Assembly (NCBI RefSeq): GCF_017086445.1 | Contig: NZ_CP070968.1 | Location: 1,922,001 to 1,986,000, forward strand | From: Brevundimonas fontaquae | Lineage (GTDB): Bacteria > Pseudomonadota > Alphaproteobacteria > Caulobacterales > Caulobacteraceae | DNA: 64,000 bases | Reading direction: 5' to 3' | Shown: positions 50,937-61,851 of the stretch, in pieces | Numbering within the stretch: the first letter of the stretch is position 1 | Layout of the letters: each line of letters starts with the position of its first letter | Position numbers and translations under genes: made by a program | Notes under the pieces: generated by a model | What the model was told of the DNA's origin: nothing | The model's input: the letters and a program-made list of their open reading frames with translations, nothing else | Databases searched by the model: none

Positions 50937-51121
50937 CCCGTCTTTTCCTGTCGACGCTTGCCGCGACGCCAGCCCTTTTGGCCTGTGCGCCCGATACGCG
51001 CATGCCGGAATCCAGCTATCAATGGGAACGTCGTCAGGAGCGCATCGAGCGCGACTGGCGCGGCAGACAGCCGACCGCCTCCCAAACTCCGACGACGCCC
51101 GCCCCCAAGGATAAGCCCTGA
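50933..51121 (+). CDS. Second small lipoprotein before nuoI
   Basis: Protein of 62 residues with leader [17 protein letters not shown] (lipobox LLAC, Cys18), a charged middle ([14 protein letters not shown]) and a Thr/Pro/Lys tail. It overlaps the preceding gene by four bases and nuoI by one. The two adjacent short lipoproteins share a charged Arg/Glu core, so they may descend from one gene (inference). Confidence 0.6.
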   Translation: MTRLFLSTLAATPALLACAPDTRMPESSYQWERRQERIERDWRGRQPTASQTPTTPAPKDKP

Positions 51122-51612
51122 TGTTCACCCGTATCGTCCAGGCGACCAAGGGCGCGATGATGCTGGACGTCATCGGCGCCATCGGTCTGTCGCTGAAGTA
51201 TATGGCCCGTCCCAAGATGACGGTGAACTATCCGTTCGAGCGCAATCCGCAGTCGCCGCGCTTCCGTGGCGAGCACGCGCTGCGTCGCTATGCGAACGGC
51301 GAGGAACGCTGCATCGCCTGCAAGCTCTGCGAAGCCATCTGCCCCGCCCAGGCCATCACCATCGAGGCCGAGCCGCGCGCGGACGGCAGCCGCCGCACGA
51401 CCCGCTACGACATCGACATGGTCAAATGCATCTACTGCGGCCTGTGCCAGGAGGCCTGCCCGGTGGACGCCATCGTGGAAGGGCCAAATTCGGAGTTCGC
51501 CGTCGAGACGCGCGAAGAGTTGCTCTACGACAAGCAACGCCTGCTCGATAACGGCGACCGCTGGGAACGGCAGATCGCCAAGAATCTGGAACTCGACGCG
51601 CCTTACCGCTAA
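51121..51612 (+). CDS. nuoI: NADH-quinone oxidoreductase subunit I
   Basis: Ferredoxin-like subunit of 163 residues carrying clusters N6a and N6b. The two ligand sets are [12 protein letters not shown] and [12 protein letters not shown]. The N-terminal amphipathic helix region ([18 protein letters not shown]) docks to the membrane arm. The C-terminal [20 protein letters not shown] is typical of alphaproteobacterial and mitochondrial relatives. A 73-base gap follows before nuoJ, the longest within the operon. Confidence 0.98.
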   Translation: MFTRIVQATKGAMMLDVIGAIGLSLKYMARPKMTVNYPFERNPQSPRFRGEHALRRYANGEERCIACKLCEAICPAQAITIEAEPRADGSRRTTRYDIDMVKCIYCGLCQEACPVDAIVEGPNSEFAVETREELLYDKQRLLDNGDRWERQIAKNLELDAPYR

Positions 51613-51685
51613 GGCGCATCTCGCTAAACGGGTCGGCGATTCCTGAACGGGGTCGCGGCCGATACGAAAGGGGCTTCGTCCCGAC

Positions 51686-52312
51686 ATGCTGCAAGGCATA
51701 GCCTTCTATCTGCTGGCGGCGGTCGCCACGGTTTCTGGCCTTCTGGTCGTGACCGCGCGCAACCCGGTGCACAGCGTGCTGTGGTTGATCCTGGCCTTCT
51801 TCTCGTCAGCGGGTCTGTTCGTCCTGCTGGGCGCCGAGTTCCTGGCGATGCTGCTGGTCGTCGTCTATGTGGGCGCGGTCGCGGTGCTGTTCCTGTTCGT
51901 CGTCATGATGCTGGACGTGGACTTCCTGAAGCTGCGCGAAGGCTACGCGCGCTATCTGCCGCTGGGCGCCATCATCGCCGCCGTGCTGTTGGTCGAGATG
52001 ATCATCGTCTCGGTCGCCGTGGTTCAGGGCGGCGCCGCCGCGGGCCTGCCGGCGCCGGGCGCGCCGGACGCCAGCGTGACGAATGTCGAGGCCATCGGCC
52101 GCGTTCTCTACACAGACTATGTTTACTTCTTCCAGGCGGCTGGGATCGTGCTGCTGATCGCGATGATCGGCGCCATTACCCTGACCCTGCGCCACAAGCC
52201 GCACATCAAACGCCAGAACCCCGGCGACCAAGTGAACCGCGATCGTCGCAAGTCGGTCGAGATCAAGTCCGCCGCCACGGGCGAAGGCGTCAGCGCCGAG
52301 GAGCTTCTCTGA
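51686..52312 (+). CDS. nuoJ: NADH-quinone oxidoreductase subunit J
   Basis: Membrane subunit of 208 residues with five helices. It shows [55 protein letters not shown] helices, including the pi-bulge helix that changes shape on quinone reduction. The C-terminus is a long hydrophilic tail ([20 protein letters not shown]). The ATG at 51686 begins the first helix. Its stop overlaps nuoK. Confidence 0.96.
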   Translation: MLQGIAFYLLAAVATVSGLLVVTARNPVHSVLWLILAFFSSAGLFVLLGAEFLAMLLVVVYVGAVAVLFLFVVMMLDVDFLKLREGYARYLPLGAIIAAVLLVEMIIVSVAVVQGGAAAGLPAPGAPDASVTNVEAIGRVLYTDYVYFFQAAGIVLLIAMIGAITLTLRHKPHIKRQNPGDQVNRDRRKSVEIKSAATGEGVSAEELL

Positions 52313-52617
52313 TGATCGGTCTGACCCACTATCTGACGGTCGCTGCGATCCTGTTCACCATCGGGGTGTTCGGCATCTTCGTGAACCGCAAGAACGTCAT
52401 CATCATCCTGATGTCGATCGAGCTGATCCTGCTGGCTGTGAACATCAACTTCGTCGCCTTCTCGGCCTATCTGAACGAGATCAGCGGGCAGATCATGGCG
52501 ATGTTCGTCCTGACCGTCGCCGCGGCCGAGGCCGCCGTCGGCCTGGCGATCCTGGTGACCTTCTTCCGTAACCGCGGCGACATCGCCGTGGACGACGCCT
52601 CCGTGATGAAGGGCTGA
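52312..52617 (+). CDS. nuoK: NADH-quinone oxidoreductase subunit K
   Basis: Membrane subunit of 101 residues with three helices. The conserved Glu residues for proton transfer lie in [18 protein letters not shown] and [13 protein letters not shown]. Length matches the family exactly. Start overlaps the nuoJ stop. Confidence 0.97.
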   Translation: MIGLTHYLTVAAILFTIGVFGIFVNRKNVIIILMSIELILLAVNINFVAFSAYLNEISGQIMAMFVLTVAAAEAAVGLAILVTFFRNRGDIAVDDASVMKG

Positions 52618-52619
52618 GC

Positions 52620-54707
52620 GTGACCTTCCATACCCTCGTCATTCTCGGGATCTTCGCCCCGCTGCTGGGCGCGGCCATCGCCGGCTTCTTCGGACGCCGG
52701 ATCGGCAATATCCCGTCGCAGGCCGTCACGACCGGCCTGCTGTTCTTCTCGTGCGCCGTGGCCTGGACGGTGTTCGGCCAATGGACCTGGGGCCATATGG
52801 AGCCCTTCACCATCCGTCTGGCGCCCTTCATCAATGTCGGCGACTTCCAGTCGGCCTGGTCGATCCGCATCGACGCCCTGTCGGCCACCATGCTGATCGT
52901 GGTCACCAGCGTGTCGTCGCTGGTTCACCTGTATTCTTGGGGCTACATGGCCGAGGACGACAGCCGGCCGCGCTTCTTCGCCTATCTGTCGTTGTTTACC
53001 TTCATGATGCTGGCGCTGGTGACAGCGGCCGACTTCATGCAGATCTTCTTCGGCTGGGAAGGCGTGGGCCTGGCGTCCTATCTGCTGATCGGCTTCTGGT
53101 TCAAGAAGCCGACGGCCAGCGCCGCCGCGATCAAGGCCTTCGTCGTCAACCGCGTCGGCGACTTCGGTTTCGTGCTGGGGATCATGACGATCTTCTGGAT
53201 GTACGGCACCATCAACTTCGCCGAACTGTTCCCGCTGATCGCCACCAAGGCCGGCACGACATGGGAGTTCTTGGGCGTTCAGTGGTCCGCGCTGGACCTG
53301 GCCGGGTTCCTGCTGTTCATCGGCGCCATGGGCAAATCGGCCCAGTTCTTCCTGCACACCTGGTTGCCGGACGCGATGGAAGGCCCGACGCCTGTGTCGG
53401 CCCTGATCCACGCCGCGACCATGGTCACGGCTGGCGTCTATATGGTCTGCCTGCTGAGCCCGATCTATGAATATGCGCCGGGCGCGTCGCAGATCATCGC
53501 CATCATCGGCGCGATCACGGCCCTGTTCGCCGCCACGGTCGGCCTGACCCAGAACGACATCAAGCGGGTCATCGCCTATTCGACCTGTTCGCAGCTGGGC
53601 TACATGTTCTTCGCGGCGGGCGTCGGCGCCTATCAGGCCGCCATGTTTCACCTGTTCACGCACGCCTTCTTCAAGGCCCTGCTGTTCCTGGGCGCGGGTT
53701 CGGTGATCCACGGCATGCACCACGAGCAGGACATGCGGAAGATGGGCGGCCTGTGGAAGCTGCTGCCCGTCACCTATGCGGTAATGACCATCGGCACCAT
53801 CGCCATCACCGGCCTTGGCATCCCCGGCGTCGGCGGCTTCGCCGGATTCTACTCCAAGGATTCGATCATCGAGAGCGCCTATGCTTCGGCAGCCTCGGGT
53901 CACTCGGCCATCGGTCTGTTCGCCTTCTTCGTTGGCATCATCGCCGCCGGTCTGACGGCCTACTATTCGTGGCGCCTGGTCTTCATGACCTTCCACAACA
54001 AGCCGGTGTGGAAGGAAGAGGGCGACGCCCATCATGCTGACGATCACGCCTCTCACGCCCAGCTGGAAACCCATTCCGAGCCGGTGGGCGATCATCACGA
54101 CGATCATTCGCATGACGACCACGGTCATCATGGCCCGCTGAAGCCGCATGAGAGCCCGCTGGTCATGCTGATCCCGCTGATCCTGCTGTCGGTCGGCGCC
54201 GTCGCCGCCGGCTTCGTCTTCGCGCCGCACTTCATCGGCCACCACGAGGGCGGGTTCTGGCGCGGCGCGATCTTCACCGGCACGAACAACCACGTCCTGC
54301 ACGAAAGCCACGACGTTCCGACCTGGGTGAAATGGTCGCCGCTGATCCTGACGCTGATCGGCACCGCCGTCGCCTATTGGATCTACGTCGCTCGCGAGGG
54401 CATGGGCCGTCGCATGGCCGAGCGGAACGGCGTCATCTACCGCTTCCTCTACAACAAGTGGTATTTCGACGAGCTGTACGACTTCGTCTTCGTGCGCGGC
54501 TTCCGCGCCATCGGGAACTTCTTCTGGAAGATCTGCGACGTGAAGATCATCGACGGTCTGGGCCCGAACGGCGCCGCCTGGGTGTCGCTGAAATCCGCCG
54601 CTCGACTGGGCAAGATCCAGTCCGGCTATGTCTATCACTACGCCTTCGTGATGCTGCTCGGGGTGGCTGGTCTGCTCACCTTCGCCATCCTCGCGTGGGG
54701 AGCCTGA
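52620..54707 (+). CDS. nuoL: NADH-quinone oxidoreductase subunit L
   Basis: Antiporter-like distal subunit of 695 residues, with about 14 core helices, a long lateral amphipathic helix and two C-terminal helices. The key residues are in [18 protein letters not shown] (conserved Glu) and [36 protein letters not shown] (Lys and His). A loop near residues 469-506 is unusually rich in His and Asp and may bind metal. The start is a GTG two bases after nuoK, without a strong ribosome site, so translation is probably coupled. Confidence 0.97.
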   Translation: MTFHTLVILGIFAPLLGAAIAGFFGRRIGNIPSQAVTTGLLFFSCAVAWTVFGQWTWGHMEPFTIRLAPFINVGDFQSAWSIRIDALSATMLIVVTSVSSLVHLYSWGYMAEDDSRPRFFAYLSLFTFMMLALVTAADFMQIFFGWEGVGLASYLLIGFWFKKPTASAAAIKAFVVNRVGDFGFVLGIMTIFWMYGTINFAELFPLIATKAGTTWEFLGVQWSALDLAGFLLFIGAMGKSAQFFLHTWLPDAMEGPTPVSALIHAATMVTAGVYMVCLLSPIYEYAPGASQIIAIIGAITALFAATVGLTQNDIKRVIAYSTCSQLGYMFFAAGVGAYQAAMFHLFTHAFFKALLFLGAGSVIHGMHHEQDMRKMGGLWKLLPVTYAVMTIGTIAITGLGIPGVGGFAGFYSKDSIIESAYASAASGHSAIGLFAFFVGIIAAGLTAYYSWRLVFMTFHNKPVWKEEGDAHHADDHASHAQLETHSEPVGDHHDDHSHDDHGHHGPLKPHESPLVMLIPLILLSVGAVAAGFVFAPHFIGHHEGGFWRGAIFTGTNNHVLHESHDVPTWVKWSPLILTLIGTAVAYWIYVAREGMGRRMAERNGVIYRFLYNKWYFDELYDFVFVRGFRAIGNFFWKICDVKIIDGLGPNGAAWVSLKSAARLGKIQSGYVYHYAFVMLLGVAGLLTFAILAWGA

Positions 54708-54711
54708 TCTC

Positions 54712-56196
54712 GTGCCCTACATCCTGAGCCTCGTTACATTCCTGCCCCTGGTCGGGGCCATGGCGATCTTCGCCGCCCGGCTGACGTCAAAGTCGGCCGA
54801 TGCGACCGCGCCGGCCGCCCGTTGGATCGCGTTGATCACCACCCTGGTCACCCTGGCGGTGTCGGTTGTGCTGGTCGCCGGCTTCGATTCTGCCAACACC
54901 AGCTATCAGTTCGTGGAGCTGGTCCCGTGGTTCGCGGGCGCCAGCTATCATTTGGGCGTCGACGGGATCTCGATCCTGTTTGTGCTCCTGACGGCCTTCC
55001 TGATGCCGATCTGCATCCTGGCCAGCTGGAAGTCGGTCGAGACGCGCGTCGTCGAATATATGATCGCCTTCCTGGTGCTGGAGACGCTGGTTATCGGGGT
55101 GTTCACCTCGCTGGACCTGTTCCTCTTCTACATCTTCTTCGAAGGCACCCTGGTCCCGATGTTCCTGATCATCGGCATCTGGGGCGGTCAGAACCGTATC
55201 TATGCGGCCTACAAGTTCTTCCTCTACACCCTGCTGGGGTCCGTCCTGATGCTGCTGGCCATGCTGTGGATGGCGCATGAGGCGGGCACCACCAGCATTC
55301 CCGAGCTGAAGCGTTTCGCCTTCGATCCGGCCGTCCAGCCGATCCTTTGGCTGGCCTTCTTCGCCTCGTTCGCGGTCAAGATGCCGATGTGGCCGGTCCA
55401 CACCTGGCTGCCCGACGCCCACGTTCAGGCGCCGACGGCCGGTTCGGTCATCCTGGCGGGTATTCTGCTGAAGCTGGGCGGCTACGGCTTCATCCTGTTC
55501 AACGTGCCGATGTTCCCGATGGCGTCGGAGATGTTCAGGCCGCTGGTCTTCACCTTGTCGGTGATCGCCATCGTCTATACGTCGCTGGTCGCCTGGCGTC
55601 AGACGGACATCAAGAAGCTGATCGCCTATTCGTCCGTGGCCCACATGGGCTTTGTGACCCTGGGCATCTTCGCCGGCAACGACATCGGCATGCAGGGCGC
55701 CATCTTCCAGATGATCAGCCACGGCCTGATCTCGGGCGCGCTGTTCCTGTGCGTCGGCGTCGTCTACGACCGGATGCACACTCGCGAGATCGCCTTCTAC
55801 GGCGGCCTGACCTCCAAGATGCCGTGGTACGCCGCCATCTTCCTGATGTTCACCATGGCCAACGTCGGTCTGCCGGGCACCTCGGGCTTCATCGGCGAAG
55901 TTCTGACCATGACCGGGGCCTACAACGCCTCGACCTGGGCGGCGCTGGTCGCGGCCTCGGGCGTCATCTTCTCGGCGGTCTATGCCCTGACCCTGTACCG
56001 CGCGGTCATGTTCGGCGAGATCACCAATCCGAAGCTTGAGACCATCACCGACATCGACAAGCGCGAACTGCTGCTGTTCGTGCCCCTGATCGTCGGCACC
56101 ATCTGGCTGGGGGTCCATCCGGCCTCCGTCCTCGATTACACCGGGCCTGCCGTCGAGGCCCTGACCAGCGCGTATCGCGCCGCGATCGGCGGGTGA
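54712..56196 (+). CDS. nuoM: NADH-quinone oxidoreductase subunit M
   Basis: Antiporter-like membrane subunit of 494 residues and about 14 helices. The essential Glu is in [18 protein letters not shown], with the Lys in [31 protein letters not shown] and a further conserved region [15 protein letters not shown]. Start is a GTG at 54712, four bases after nuoL. Confidence 0.97.
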   Translation: MPYILSLVTFLPLVGAMAIFAARLTSKSADATAPAARWIALITTLVTLAVSVVLVAGFDSANTSYQFVELVPWFAGASYHLGVDGISILFVLLTAFLMPICILASWKSVETRVVEYMIAFLVLETLVIGVFTSLDLFLFYIFFEGTLVPMFLIIGIWGGQNRIYAAYKFFLYTLLGSVLMLLAMLWMAHEAGTTSIPELKRFAFDPAVQPILWLAFFASFAVKMPMWPVHTWLPDAHVQAPTAGSVILAGILLKLGGYGFILFNVPMFPMASEMFRPLVFTLSVIAIVYTSLVAWRQTDIKKLIAYSSVAHMGFVTLGIFAGNDIGMQGAIFQMISHGLISGALFLCVGVVYDRMHTREIAFYGGLTSKMPWYAAIFLMFTMANVGLPGTSGFIGEVLTMTGAYNASTWAALVAASGVIFSAVYALTLYRAVMFGEITNPKLETITDIDKRELLLFVPLIVGTIWLGVHPASVLDYTGPAVEALTSAYRAAIGG

Positions 56197-56205
56197 GACT
56201 TACAG

Positions 56206-57648
56206 ATGCCTGATCTATCCTCCGCCCTGCATCTCGCCGCCTCGGAAGTCACCCTCGCGGTCGGCGCCCTGGTCCTGCTGATGGTCGGCGCCTTCATGGG
56301 CGACAAAAGCGCCCGTCTGGTCTCGATCCTGTCGGTCCTGCTGCTGATCGCCGCATCGGTCATCTCGATCGTCGGGCCGTGGGGCGTCGCCTTCAACGGC
56401 GCCTATGTCGCCGATCCTCTGGCCATCTACGCCAAGAGCCTGATCTATCTGTCGGCCGCCGTGGCGGTCGTGCTGGGCGACGGCTGGATGAAGCGCACGC
56501 GCATCGCCAAGTTCGAATATCCGGTCCTGATCGTGCTGGCCTCGGCCGGCATGGGGATGATGGCGTCCTCGGGCGACCTGATCTCCATGTACGTCGGGAT
56601 CGAGCTGCACTCGCTGGCCCTGTATGTTCTGGCCGCCTTCCACCGCAACGACGTCAAGGCGTCGGAAGCTGGTCTGAAGTATTTTGTCCTGGGCGCACTG
56701 TCGTCGGGCCTGCTGCTGTATGGCGCCAGCCTGATCTACGGCTTCGCCGGCTCGATGCGGTTCGAAGACATCGCCGCCGTCGCCGCCGACAATCCCGGCC
56801 CGGGCCTGGTCTTCGGCCTGGTCTTCCTGATCTGCGGCCTGGCGTTCAAGGTTTCGGCCGCGCCGTTCCACATGTGGACGCCAGACGTCTATGAAGGCGC
56901 GCCGACGCCGGTCGTGGCCCTGTTCGCCACGGCGCCCAAGGTCGCGGCCATGGTGCTGATCGCCCGCGCGCTGGAAAATGGTTTCGGCGACGCCCACGCG
57001 CAGTGGTCGCAGGTCCTGATCGCCATCTCGCTGATCAGCTTCATCGTCGGCGCCTTTGGCGGTCTGGCTCAAAAGGACATCCAGCGCCTGCTGGCCTATT
57101 CCTCGATCGCCAACATCGGTTACGCCCTGCTGGGCATTGCGGCGGGCACGGCCGAGGGCCTGCAGGCCATGCTGATGTTCATGACGCTGTATGTCATCGA
57201 CCAGTTGGGCTTCTTCGCCATCCTGCTCAGCCTGTCCAAGTCGGGCCGTCCGATCCGCCGCATCGCCGATCTGGCCGGATTGAAGAAGGATCGTCCGCTG
57301 ACCGCAGTGGCCCTGACCATCCTTTCGCTGTCGGTCCTGGGCATGCCGCCGTTCTCGGGGTTCTGGGGCAAATACTATGTGTTTGGCGCCGCCGCCGATG
57401 CAGGGCTGTGGCCCGTCGCGGCCGCCGGTCTGGTCGCCTCGGTAGTCGCCGCCTTCTATTATCTGCGCATCATCAAGCTGATGTGGTTCGATGCGCCGGT
57501 GGATGACATCGCCACCGACGCCGCGCCGGTCGAGGCGAAGTGGATCGGGTGGGCCTGCGCCGCCTTCGCCTTCCCCTTGGTGATTGTCGGTCTGACCTGG
57601 CTGGAGCCGCTGACCAAGGCTGCGAGCGCCGGCTTCGGGAACGGGTAG
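56206..57648 (+). CDS. nuoN: NADH-quinone oxidoreductase subunit N
   Basis: Third antiporter-like subunit, 480 residues. Core motifs: YVGIELHSLALYVLAAFHRND (Glu), FKVSAAPFHMWTPDVYEGAPTPVVALFATAPKVAA (Lys and the following helix), and KDIQRLLAYSSIANIGYAL. It ends the nuo operon proper. birA follows after four bases, so the transcript probably continues. Confidence 0.97.
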   Translation: MPDLSSALHLAASEVTLAVGALVLLMVGAFMGDKSARLVSILSVLLLIAASVISIVGPWGVAFNGAYVADPLAIYAKSLIYLSAAVAVVLGDGWMKRTRIAKFEYPVLIVLASAGMGMMASSGDLISMYVGIELHSLALYVLAAFHRNDVKASEAGLKYFVLGALSSGLLLYGASLIYGFAGSMRFEDIAAVAADNPGPGLVFGLVFLICGLAFKVSAAPFHMWTPDVYEGAPTPVVALFATAPKVAAMVLIARALENGFGDAHAQWSQVLIAISLISFIVGAFGGLAQKDIQRLLAYSSIANIGYALLGIAAGTAEGLQAMLMFMTLYVIDQLGFFAILLSLSKSGRPIRRIADLAGLKKDRPLTAVALTILSLSVLGMPPFSGFWGKYYVFGAAADAGLWPVAAAGLVASVVAAFYYLRIIKLMWFDAPVDDIATDAAPVEAKWIGWACAAFAFPLVIVGLTWLEPLTKAASAGFGNG

Positions 57649-57652
57649 GGCG

Positions 57653-58402
57653 TTGGCGCCCGTCCCACTGGTCATCCTCGACGAGATCGACTCGACCAAC
57701 GCCGAGGCGCGCCGCCTCGCCGAGGCCGGAGAGGCGGGCCCGCGCTGGATCGTGGCACGCCGCCAGACCGCTGGCCGCGGTCGGCGGGGTCGCAAGTGGG
57801 ACACCGATCAGGGCAATCTGGCCGCCACCCTTCTGATCACCACGCCCAAGTCGGCGGCCGAGGCGGCCCAGGCCACCTTCATCGCGGCCCTGGCCGTCGC
57901 AGACCTGCTGGACGTCTTCGTCTCGCCCGCGCTCGTTTCGATAAAATGGCCCAACGACGTCCTCCTGGACGGGGTCAAGGTGTCGGGCATCCTGGTCGAA
58001 TCCGGCCGACATGCGAACGGCGACCTCTGGCTTGCGGTCGGCATCGGCGTGAACCTGGCCCATGCGCCGGAGGGCACCGAACGGGGGGCGACCTCGGTTG
58101 CCGAACGACTGCGCGCCGACCTGGCCTATGTCCCGCCGATCGAGGCCGCCGCCGAAATCCTGGCCGAGACCTTCGCCGTCTGGTGGGGGCGTTGGCAGAC
58201 GATGGGCTTCGAGCCCGTGCTAGACGCCTGGACCAGCCGCCTGACGGGCCTCAACGGACCGTGCGTAGCGCGGCTAGATAACGAGACCATCGAGGGCCTG
58301 GCCGAGGGCGTGGAGCCAGATGGCGCTCTGCGCCTGCGTCTGCCCGACGGATCGGTACGTTTGATTTCCGCCGGCGATGTCTTCTTTGGGAAAGCCGCCT
58401 GA
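57653..58402 (+). CDS. birA: Biotin-[acetyl-CoA-carboxylase] ligase
   Basis: Enzyme of 249 residues that attaches biotin to carboxylase carrier protein. The biotinyl-AMP site is GRGRRGRKW with [21 protein letters not shown] and the C-terminal small domain [16 protein letters not shown]. There is no N-terminal helix-turn-helix, so it is the monofunctional type and not a repressor. It starts at a TTG four bases after nuoN. Location after nuoN and before coaX is common in alphaproteobacteria. Confidence 0.95.
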   Translation: MAPVPLVILDEIDSTNAEARRLAEAGEAGPRWIVARRQTAGRGRRGRKWDTDQGNLAATLLITTPKSAAEAAQATFIAALAVADLLDVFVSPALVSIKWPNDVLLDGVKVSGILVESGRHANGDLWLAVGIGVNLAHAPEGTERGATSVAERLRADLAYVPPIEAAAEILAETFAVWWGRWQTMGFEPVLDAWTSRLTGLNGPCVARLDNETIEGLAEGVEPDGALRLRLPDGSVRLISAGDVFFGKAA

Positions 58403-59178
58403 TGCTTCTCGCCATCGAGCAGGGCAACACCAATACGCTGTTCGCGGTCCACGACGGCACGGATTGGATCGCCCAGTGGCGCGCCGCGACCGAGGCCAGT
58501 CGCACGGCCGACGAATACGCCGTCTGGCTGAACCAGCTGATGGTGATGAAGGGGCTGAAGTTCGATGCGCTCGGCGGCTGCATCATCTCCAGCGTCGTGC
58601 CCCAATCGATCTTCAACCTGCGCAATCTGGCGCGGCGCTATCTGAACATCGAACCGCTGGTCATCGGCGAGAACGCCGAATTGGGCATCGAGGTTCGGAT
58701 CGCCAAGCCTAGCGAGGCGGGCGCCGATCGTCTGGTGAATGCTGTGGGCGCCTCGCTGATGTATCCCGGCGACCTTCTGCTGATCGACAGCGGCACGGCG
58801 ACGACCTTTGACATCGTATCGGGCGACGGCGCCTTCGAGGGCGGTCTGATCGCGCCCGGCATCAATCTGTCGCTTCAGGCGCTGCATGAAGCAGCCGCCA
58901 AGTTGCCGCGCATCGCCATCCAGAAACCCGAGAACGTCATCGGCAAGGGCACGGTCGAGGCCATGCAGTCCGGCGTCTTCTGGGGCTATATCTCGTTGAT
59001 CGAAGGCCTGGTCGGGCGCATCAAGGCGGAGTGGGGCAAGCCCATGACCGTCGTCGGCACCGGCGGGGTCGCCAGCCTGTTCGAAGGCGCGACCGACAGC
59101 ATCGATCACTTCGATCCCGACCTGACTATTCGCGGCCTCCTCGAAATCTGGCGTCGTAACGCCCATTTGACTGATTGA
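58402..59178 (+). CDS. coaX: Type III pantothenate kinase
   Basis: First enzyme of coenzyme A synthesis from pantothenate, 258 residues, an acetate-kinase/Hsp70-fold protein. Motifs: the phosphate loop [35 protein letters not shown] (catalytic Asp) and [23 protein letters not shown]. The first motif normally has Asp where Glu6 is found here. Start overlaps the birA stop by one base; the stop touches the rnj start. Confidence 0.95.
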   Translation: MLLAIEQGNTNTLFAVHDGTDWIAQWRAATEASRTADEYAVWLNQLMVMKGLKFDALGGCIISSVVPQSIFNLRNLARRYLNIEPLVIGENAELGIEVRIAKPSEAGADRLVNAVGASLMYPGDLLLIDSGTATTFDIVSGDGAFEGGLIAPGINLSLQALHEAAAKLPRIAIQKPENVIGKGTVEAMQSGVFWGYISLIEGLVGRIKAEWGKPMTVVGTGGVASLFEGATDSIDHFDPDLTIRGLLEIWRRNAHLTD

Positions 59179-60852
59179 ATGAAAAAGCAAACCCAAGACG
59201 AACTCGTTTTCCTGCCGCTGGGCGGCTCGGACGAGGTCGGTATGAACCTGAACGCCTATGGCTTTGGCCCAGAGGCGAACCGTGAATGGCTGATCGTCGA
59301 TGTCGGCGTCACCTTCGGCGACCTGTCCACGCCCGGCGTGGACGTGATCGTGCCCGATCCCACCTTCCTGGAGGGTGAAAACATCAAGGGCATCGTGCTG
59401 ACCCACGCGCACGAAGATCACATTGGGGCCCTGGGCTGGCTGTGGCCGCGCATCAAGGCGCCGATCTACGCCACGCCCTTCACCGCCTATCTGATCCGCG
59501 ACAAGCTGCGCGAGCGCGGCATTCTGGATGAGGTCGAACTGATCGAGGTGCCGCTGGGCGGGACCGTCGATATCGGCACATTCGGCGTGACCTTCGTCAA
59601 CATGACCCACTCGATCGCCGAGCCCAGCGGCCTGGCCATCGATACGCCGCTGGGCATGGTGTTCCACACCGGGGACTGGAAGATCGACGACCAGCCGGTG
59701 ATCGGGACCAAGACCGACGCCCCCGTCATTCGCGCCCTGGGCGACGAAGGCGTGCTGGCCATGGTCTGCGATTCGACCAATGTCTTCGTGCCGGGCGTCG
59801 CCGGGTCCGAAGGCGATGTCGCCGTCGCCATCTCCAAGCTGATCGCCAGCCTGAAGGGGCGTGTCGCGGTCGGCTGCTTCGCCTCCAACGTCGCCCGTAT
59901 GGACAGCGTGATCCGTGCGGCCGAGGCCTGCGGGCGTCGCGTGGCCCTGGCCGGCCGGTCGATGCACCGGATCACGGCGGCGGCGAAACACGTCGGCATG
60001 CTGAAGGACGTGAAGCCCTTCCTGTCGGACGAGGAGGCCCGCGTCTGGCCCGCCGATCAGATCCTGTATCTGTGCACCGGCAGTCAGGGTGAGGCGAGGG
60101 CGGCCCTGTCGCGCGTCGCTGACGGCACCCATCCGGTCGTGAAATTGGGTCTGGGCGACCACTGCATCTTCTCGTCGCGCCAGATCCCCGGCAATGAACT
60201 GGCGATCGGCAATCTGCAGGACCGCCTCGCGGATCGCGGCGTGCGCCTCTACACCGAGAAAGATCACCCCGGCATCCACGTCTCGGGCCACCCCTGCCGT
60301 GACGAACTGAAGCAGATGTACGAATGGGCCCGGCCGCAGATTGCGGTGCCGACCCACGGCGTGCGTCGCTTCCTCTTGGAACACGCCAACCTGGCCAAGG
60401 ACATGGGCGTTCCCGAAACGGTGACGCCGCGCAACGGCGACATGGTCCGCCTGGCCCCTGGCCCGGCCAAGATCATCGACGAGGTGCCCAACGGTCGCCT
60501 GTACGTCGACGGCGGCATGCTGGTGACCGAGCAGGGCGAGGCCCTGAAGGAGCGTCGTCACGCCTCGACCAACGGCGTGCTGATCGTCAGCTTCGCCCTG
60601 GACAAGCGCGGTCGCATCGCCAGCGACATCGACATCCGCAGCGTCGGCCTGCCCGGCGACACCGCCACGCCGCTCGGCGATGCGCTGGACAAGCTGGCCG
60701 AGCGCGTCGAACAGGTGGTCAAGGGCCTGAAGGGCGATGCGCTGGACGACGAAATGGTCATCGAACAGGCCGTCGCCCGCGTGCTGAAAAAGGCCAGCCA
60801 GCAGATATGGGATCGTCGTCCCATCGTCGAGACGGTCGTCCTGCGCGTCTGA
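59179..60852 (+). CDS. rnj: Ribonuclease J
   Basis: Metallo-beta-lactamase-fold RNase of 557 residues with 5'-3' exo- and endonuclease activity, acting in RNA maturation and decay. The metal site is HAHEDH (H76, H78, D80, H81), followed by THSIAEPSG, HTGDWK, CDSTN and the beta-CASP region GSQGEARAAL and HVSGHPCRDEL. The ATG at 59179 follows the coaX stop directly, so the pair is coupled. A long hairpin follows the gene. Confidence 0.96.
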   Translation: MKKQTQDELVFLPLGGSDEVGMNLNAYGFGPEANREWLIVDVGVTFGDLSTPGVDVIVPDPTFLEGENIKGIVLTHAHEDHIGALGWLWPRIKAPIYATPFTAYLIRDKLRERGILDEVELIEVPLGGTVDIGTFGVTFVNMTHSIAEPSGLAIDTPLGMVFHTGDWKIDDQPVIGTKTDAPVIRALGDEGVLAMVCDSTNVFVPGVAGSEGDVAVAISKLIASLKGRVAVGCFASNVARMDSVIRAAEACGRRVALAGRSMHRITAAAKHVGMLKDVKPFLSDEEARVWPADQILYLCTGSQGEARAALSRVADGTHPVVKLGLGDHCIFSSRQIPGNELAIGNLQDRLADRGVRLYTEKDHPGIHVSGHPCRDELKQMYEWARPQIAVPTHGVRRFLLEHANLAKDMGVPETVTPRNGDMVRLAPGPAKIIDEVPNGRLYVDGGMLVTEQGEALKERRHASTNGVLIVSFALDKRGRIASDIDIRSVGLPGDTATPLGDALDKLAERVEQVVKGLKGDALDDEMVIEQAVARVLKKASQQIWDRRPIVETVVLRV

Positions 60853-60861
60853 TGCAACCTT

Positions 60862-60898
60862 GACCGTTCGGGCGCATTTGTCGTGCGCCTGAACGGTC
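60862..60898 (+). terminator. Long hairpin after rnj
   Basis: A 15-base stem with one G-T pair (GACCGTTCGGGCGCA with TGCGCCTGAACGGTC, loop TTTGTCG) ends ten bases before the ATG at 60909. There is no T run. It could be a partial terminator or an attenuator that sets apart the downstream gene. Confidence 0.6.
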
Positions 60899-60908
60899 GG
60901 GGAAACCC

Positions 60909-61817
60909 ATGTCGAAAAAGCCTGCCCGTGCGCGCCGCCTGCTGGAGCGGATTCGGCACGCCCGTCATCCGCTGCGCGGTTGGCGGCGGTGGGCGGTGAT
61001 TGCGGGGCAGGGGCTGGTAGGCTTCGTCGCCCTGTTCGCCGTCGTCAATCTGTTGCTCAGCCTGTCGACCTTCCGGGGCGAAGACCCCCTGGCGCGGACG
61101 GTTCACGAACTGCGCGTGCTGTGGTTCAGTCCGCCCGACGGCCAGCCGATGTCGCCGACCGCCTTTCCGACCGTCTATGGTCGCGACTTGGGTCCGGCGC
61201 CCGACACTATCGCCATCCATGCCTTTCTGGAGCGCGAGGCGGAGGACGGCGTCTTTCTGCTCGACCACGTCATGGTCGATCGCATCCTGAAGCTGAACGG
61301 TCGGATCGATGCGCGCAGCGTGCCGTCGGGCGTCTATGTCGGCGCCCATGCCCTGGGACCGGACGGGATGCCGCTGGTGCCGGTGACCAAGTTCATGGCG
61401 CAATATCTGCTGTTTCCGCGCCATGCCTACATTCTGGTCGTGCCTGAGAGCGGGCCGGCCATCGCCTTCTCCGCCAGTCAGAACGCCAAGTTCGGCATCG
61501 ACATTCATCCCGAACGACTGTCGGCCGAGATCGCGTCGTTCGATCCGAACGCCTATGACTTTCCCAGTTCGGGCGAGGCGCTGCACGAGATGACCCGCAT
61601 CACCAATGACCGGGCGCGCGTCGCGACGGCCGTCGAAACGCTGAAGGGCGCCCAGGCTCGCCTGGCTCACGAAGGCCTGACCTACGGCCTTCTGGCGCCG
61701 AACTCGAACACGGCGGTCGGTTGCGTGCTGCAAGGTGCCGGGGCGATCACGCAGCAGGCGCGCTCTTCGATCCTTCTTGCGCTACGGGCGCCGGGGTTTG
61801 GCGCATCGTGCGAATAG
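60909..61817 (+). CDS. Hypothetical membrane-anchored protein
   Basis: Protein of 302 residues. A very basic N-terminus (about 1-28, many Arg) precedes one membrane helix (about 30-50), so the remaining ~250 residues are probably periplasmic. That part has no recognised domain; visible segments are FLLDHVMVDRILKLNGRID, AFSASQNAKFGIDIHPE and two Cys (NTAVGCVLQG and the C-terminal SCE). No catalytic motif is evident. Start ATG has a GGGG-containing upstream region at good distance. It lies between rnj and a DUF3088 gene. Confidence 0.75.
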   Translation: MSKKPARARRLLERIRHARHPLRGWRRWAVIAGQGLVGFVALFAVVNLLLSLSTFRGEDPLARTVHELRVLWFSPPDGQPMSPTAFPTVYGRDLGPAPDTIAIHAFLEREAEDGVFLLDHVMVDRILKLNGRIDARSVPSGVYVGAHALGPDGMPLVPVTKFMAQYLLFPRHAYILVVPESGPAIAFSASQNAKFGIDIHPERLSAEIASFDPNAYDFPSSGEALHEMTRITNDRARVATAVETLKGAQARLAHEGLTYGLLAPNSNTAVGCVLQGAGAITQQARSSILLALRAPGFGASCE

Positions 61818-61851
61818 CGGTCGCGCCGACGACCTCAACTCGGATATATCC

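Noticed and set aside
52467..54638. 723-codon open frame antisense to nuoL, rich in His, Asp, Arg and Gln
   Set aside because: It mirrors the strong codon bias of nuoL on the other strand. Its composition is typical of antisense frames in high-GC DNA and it has no domain motif.
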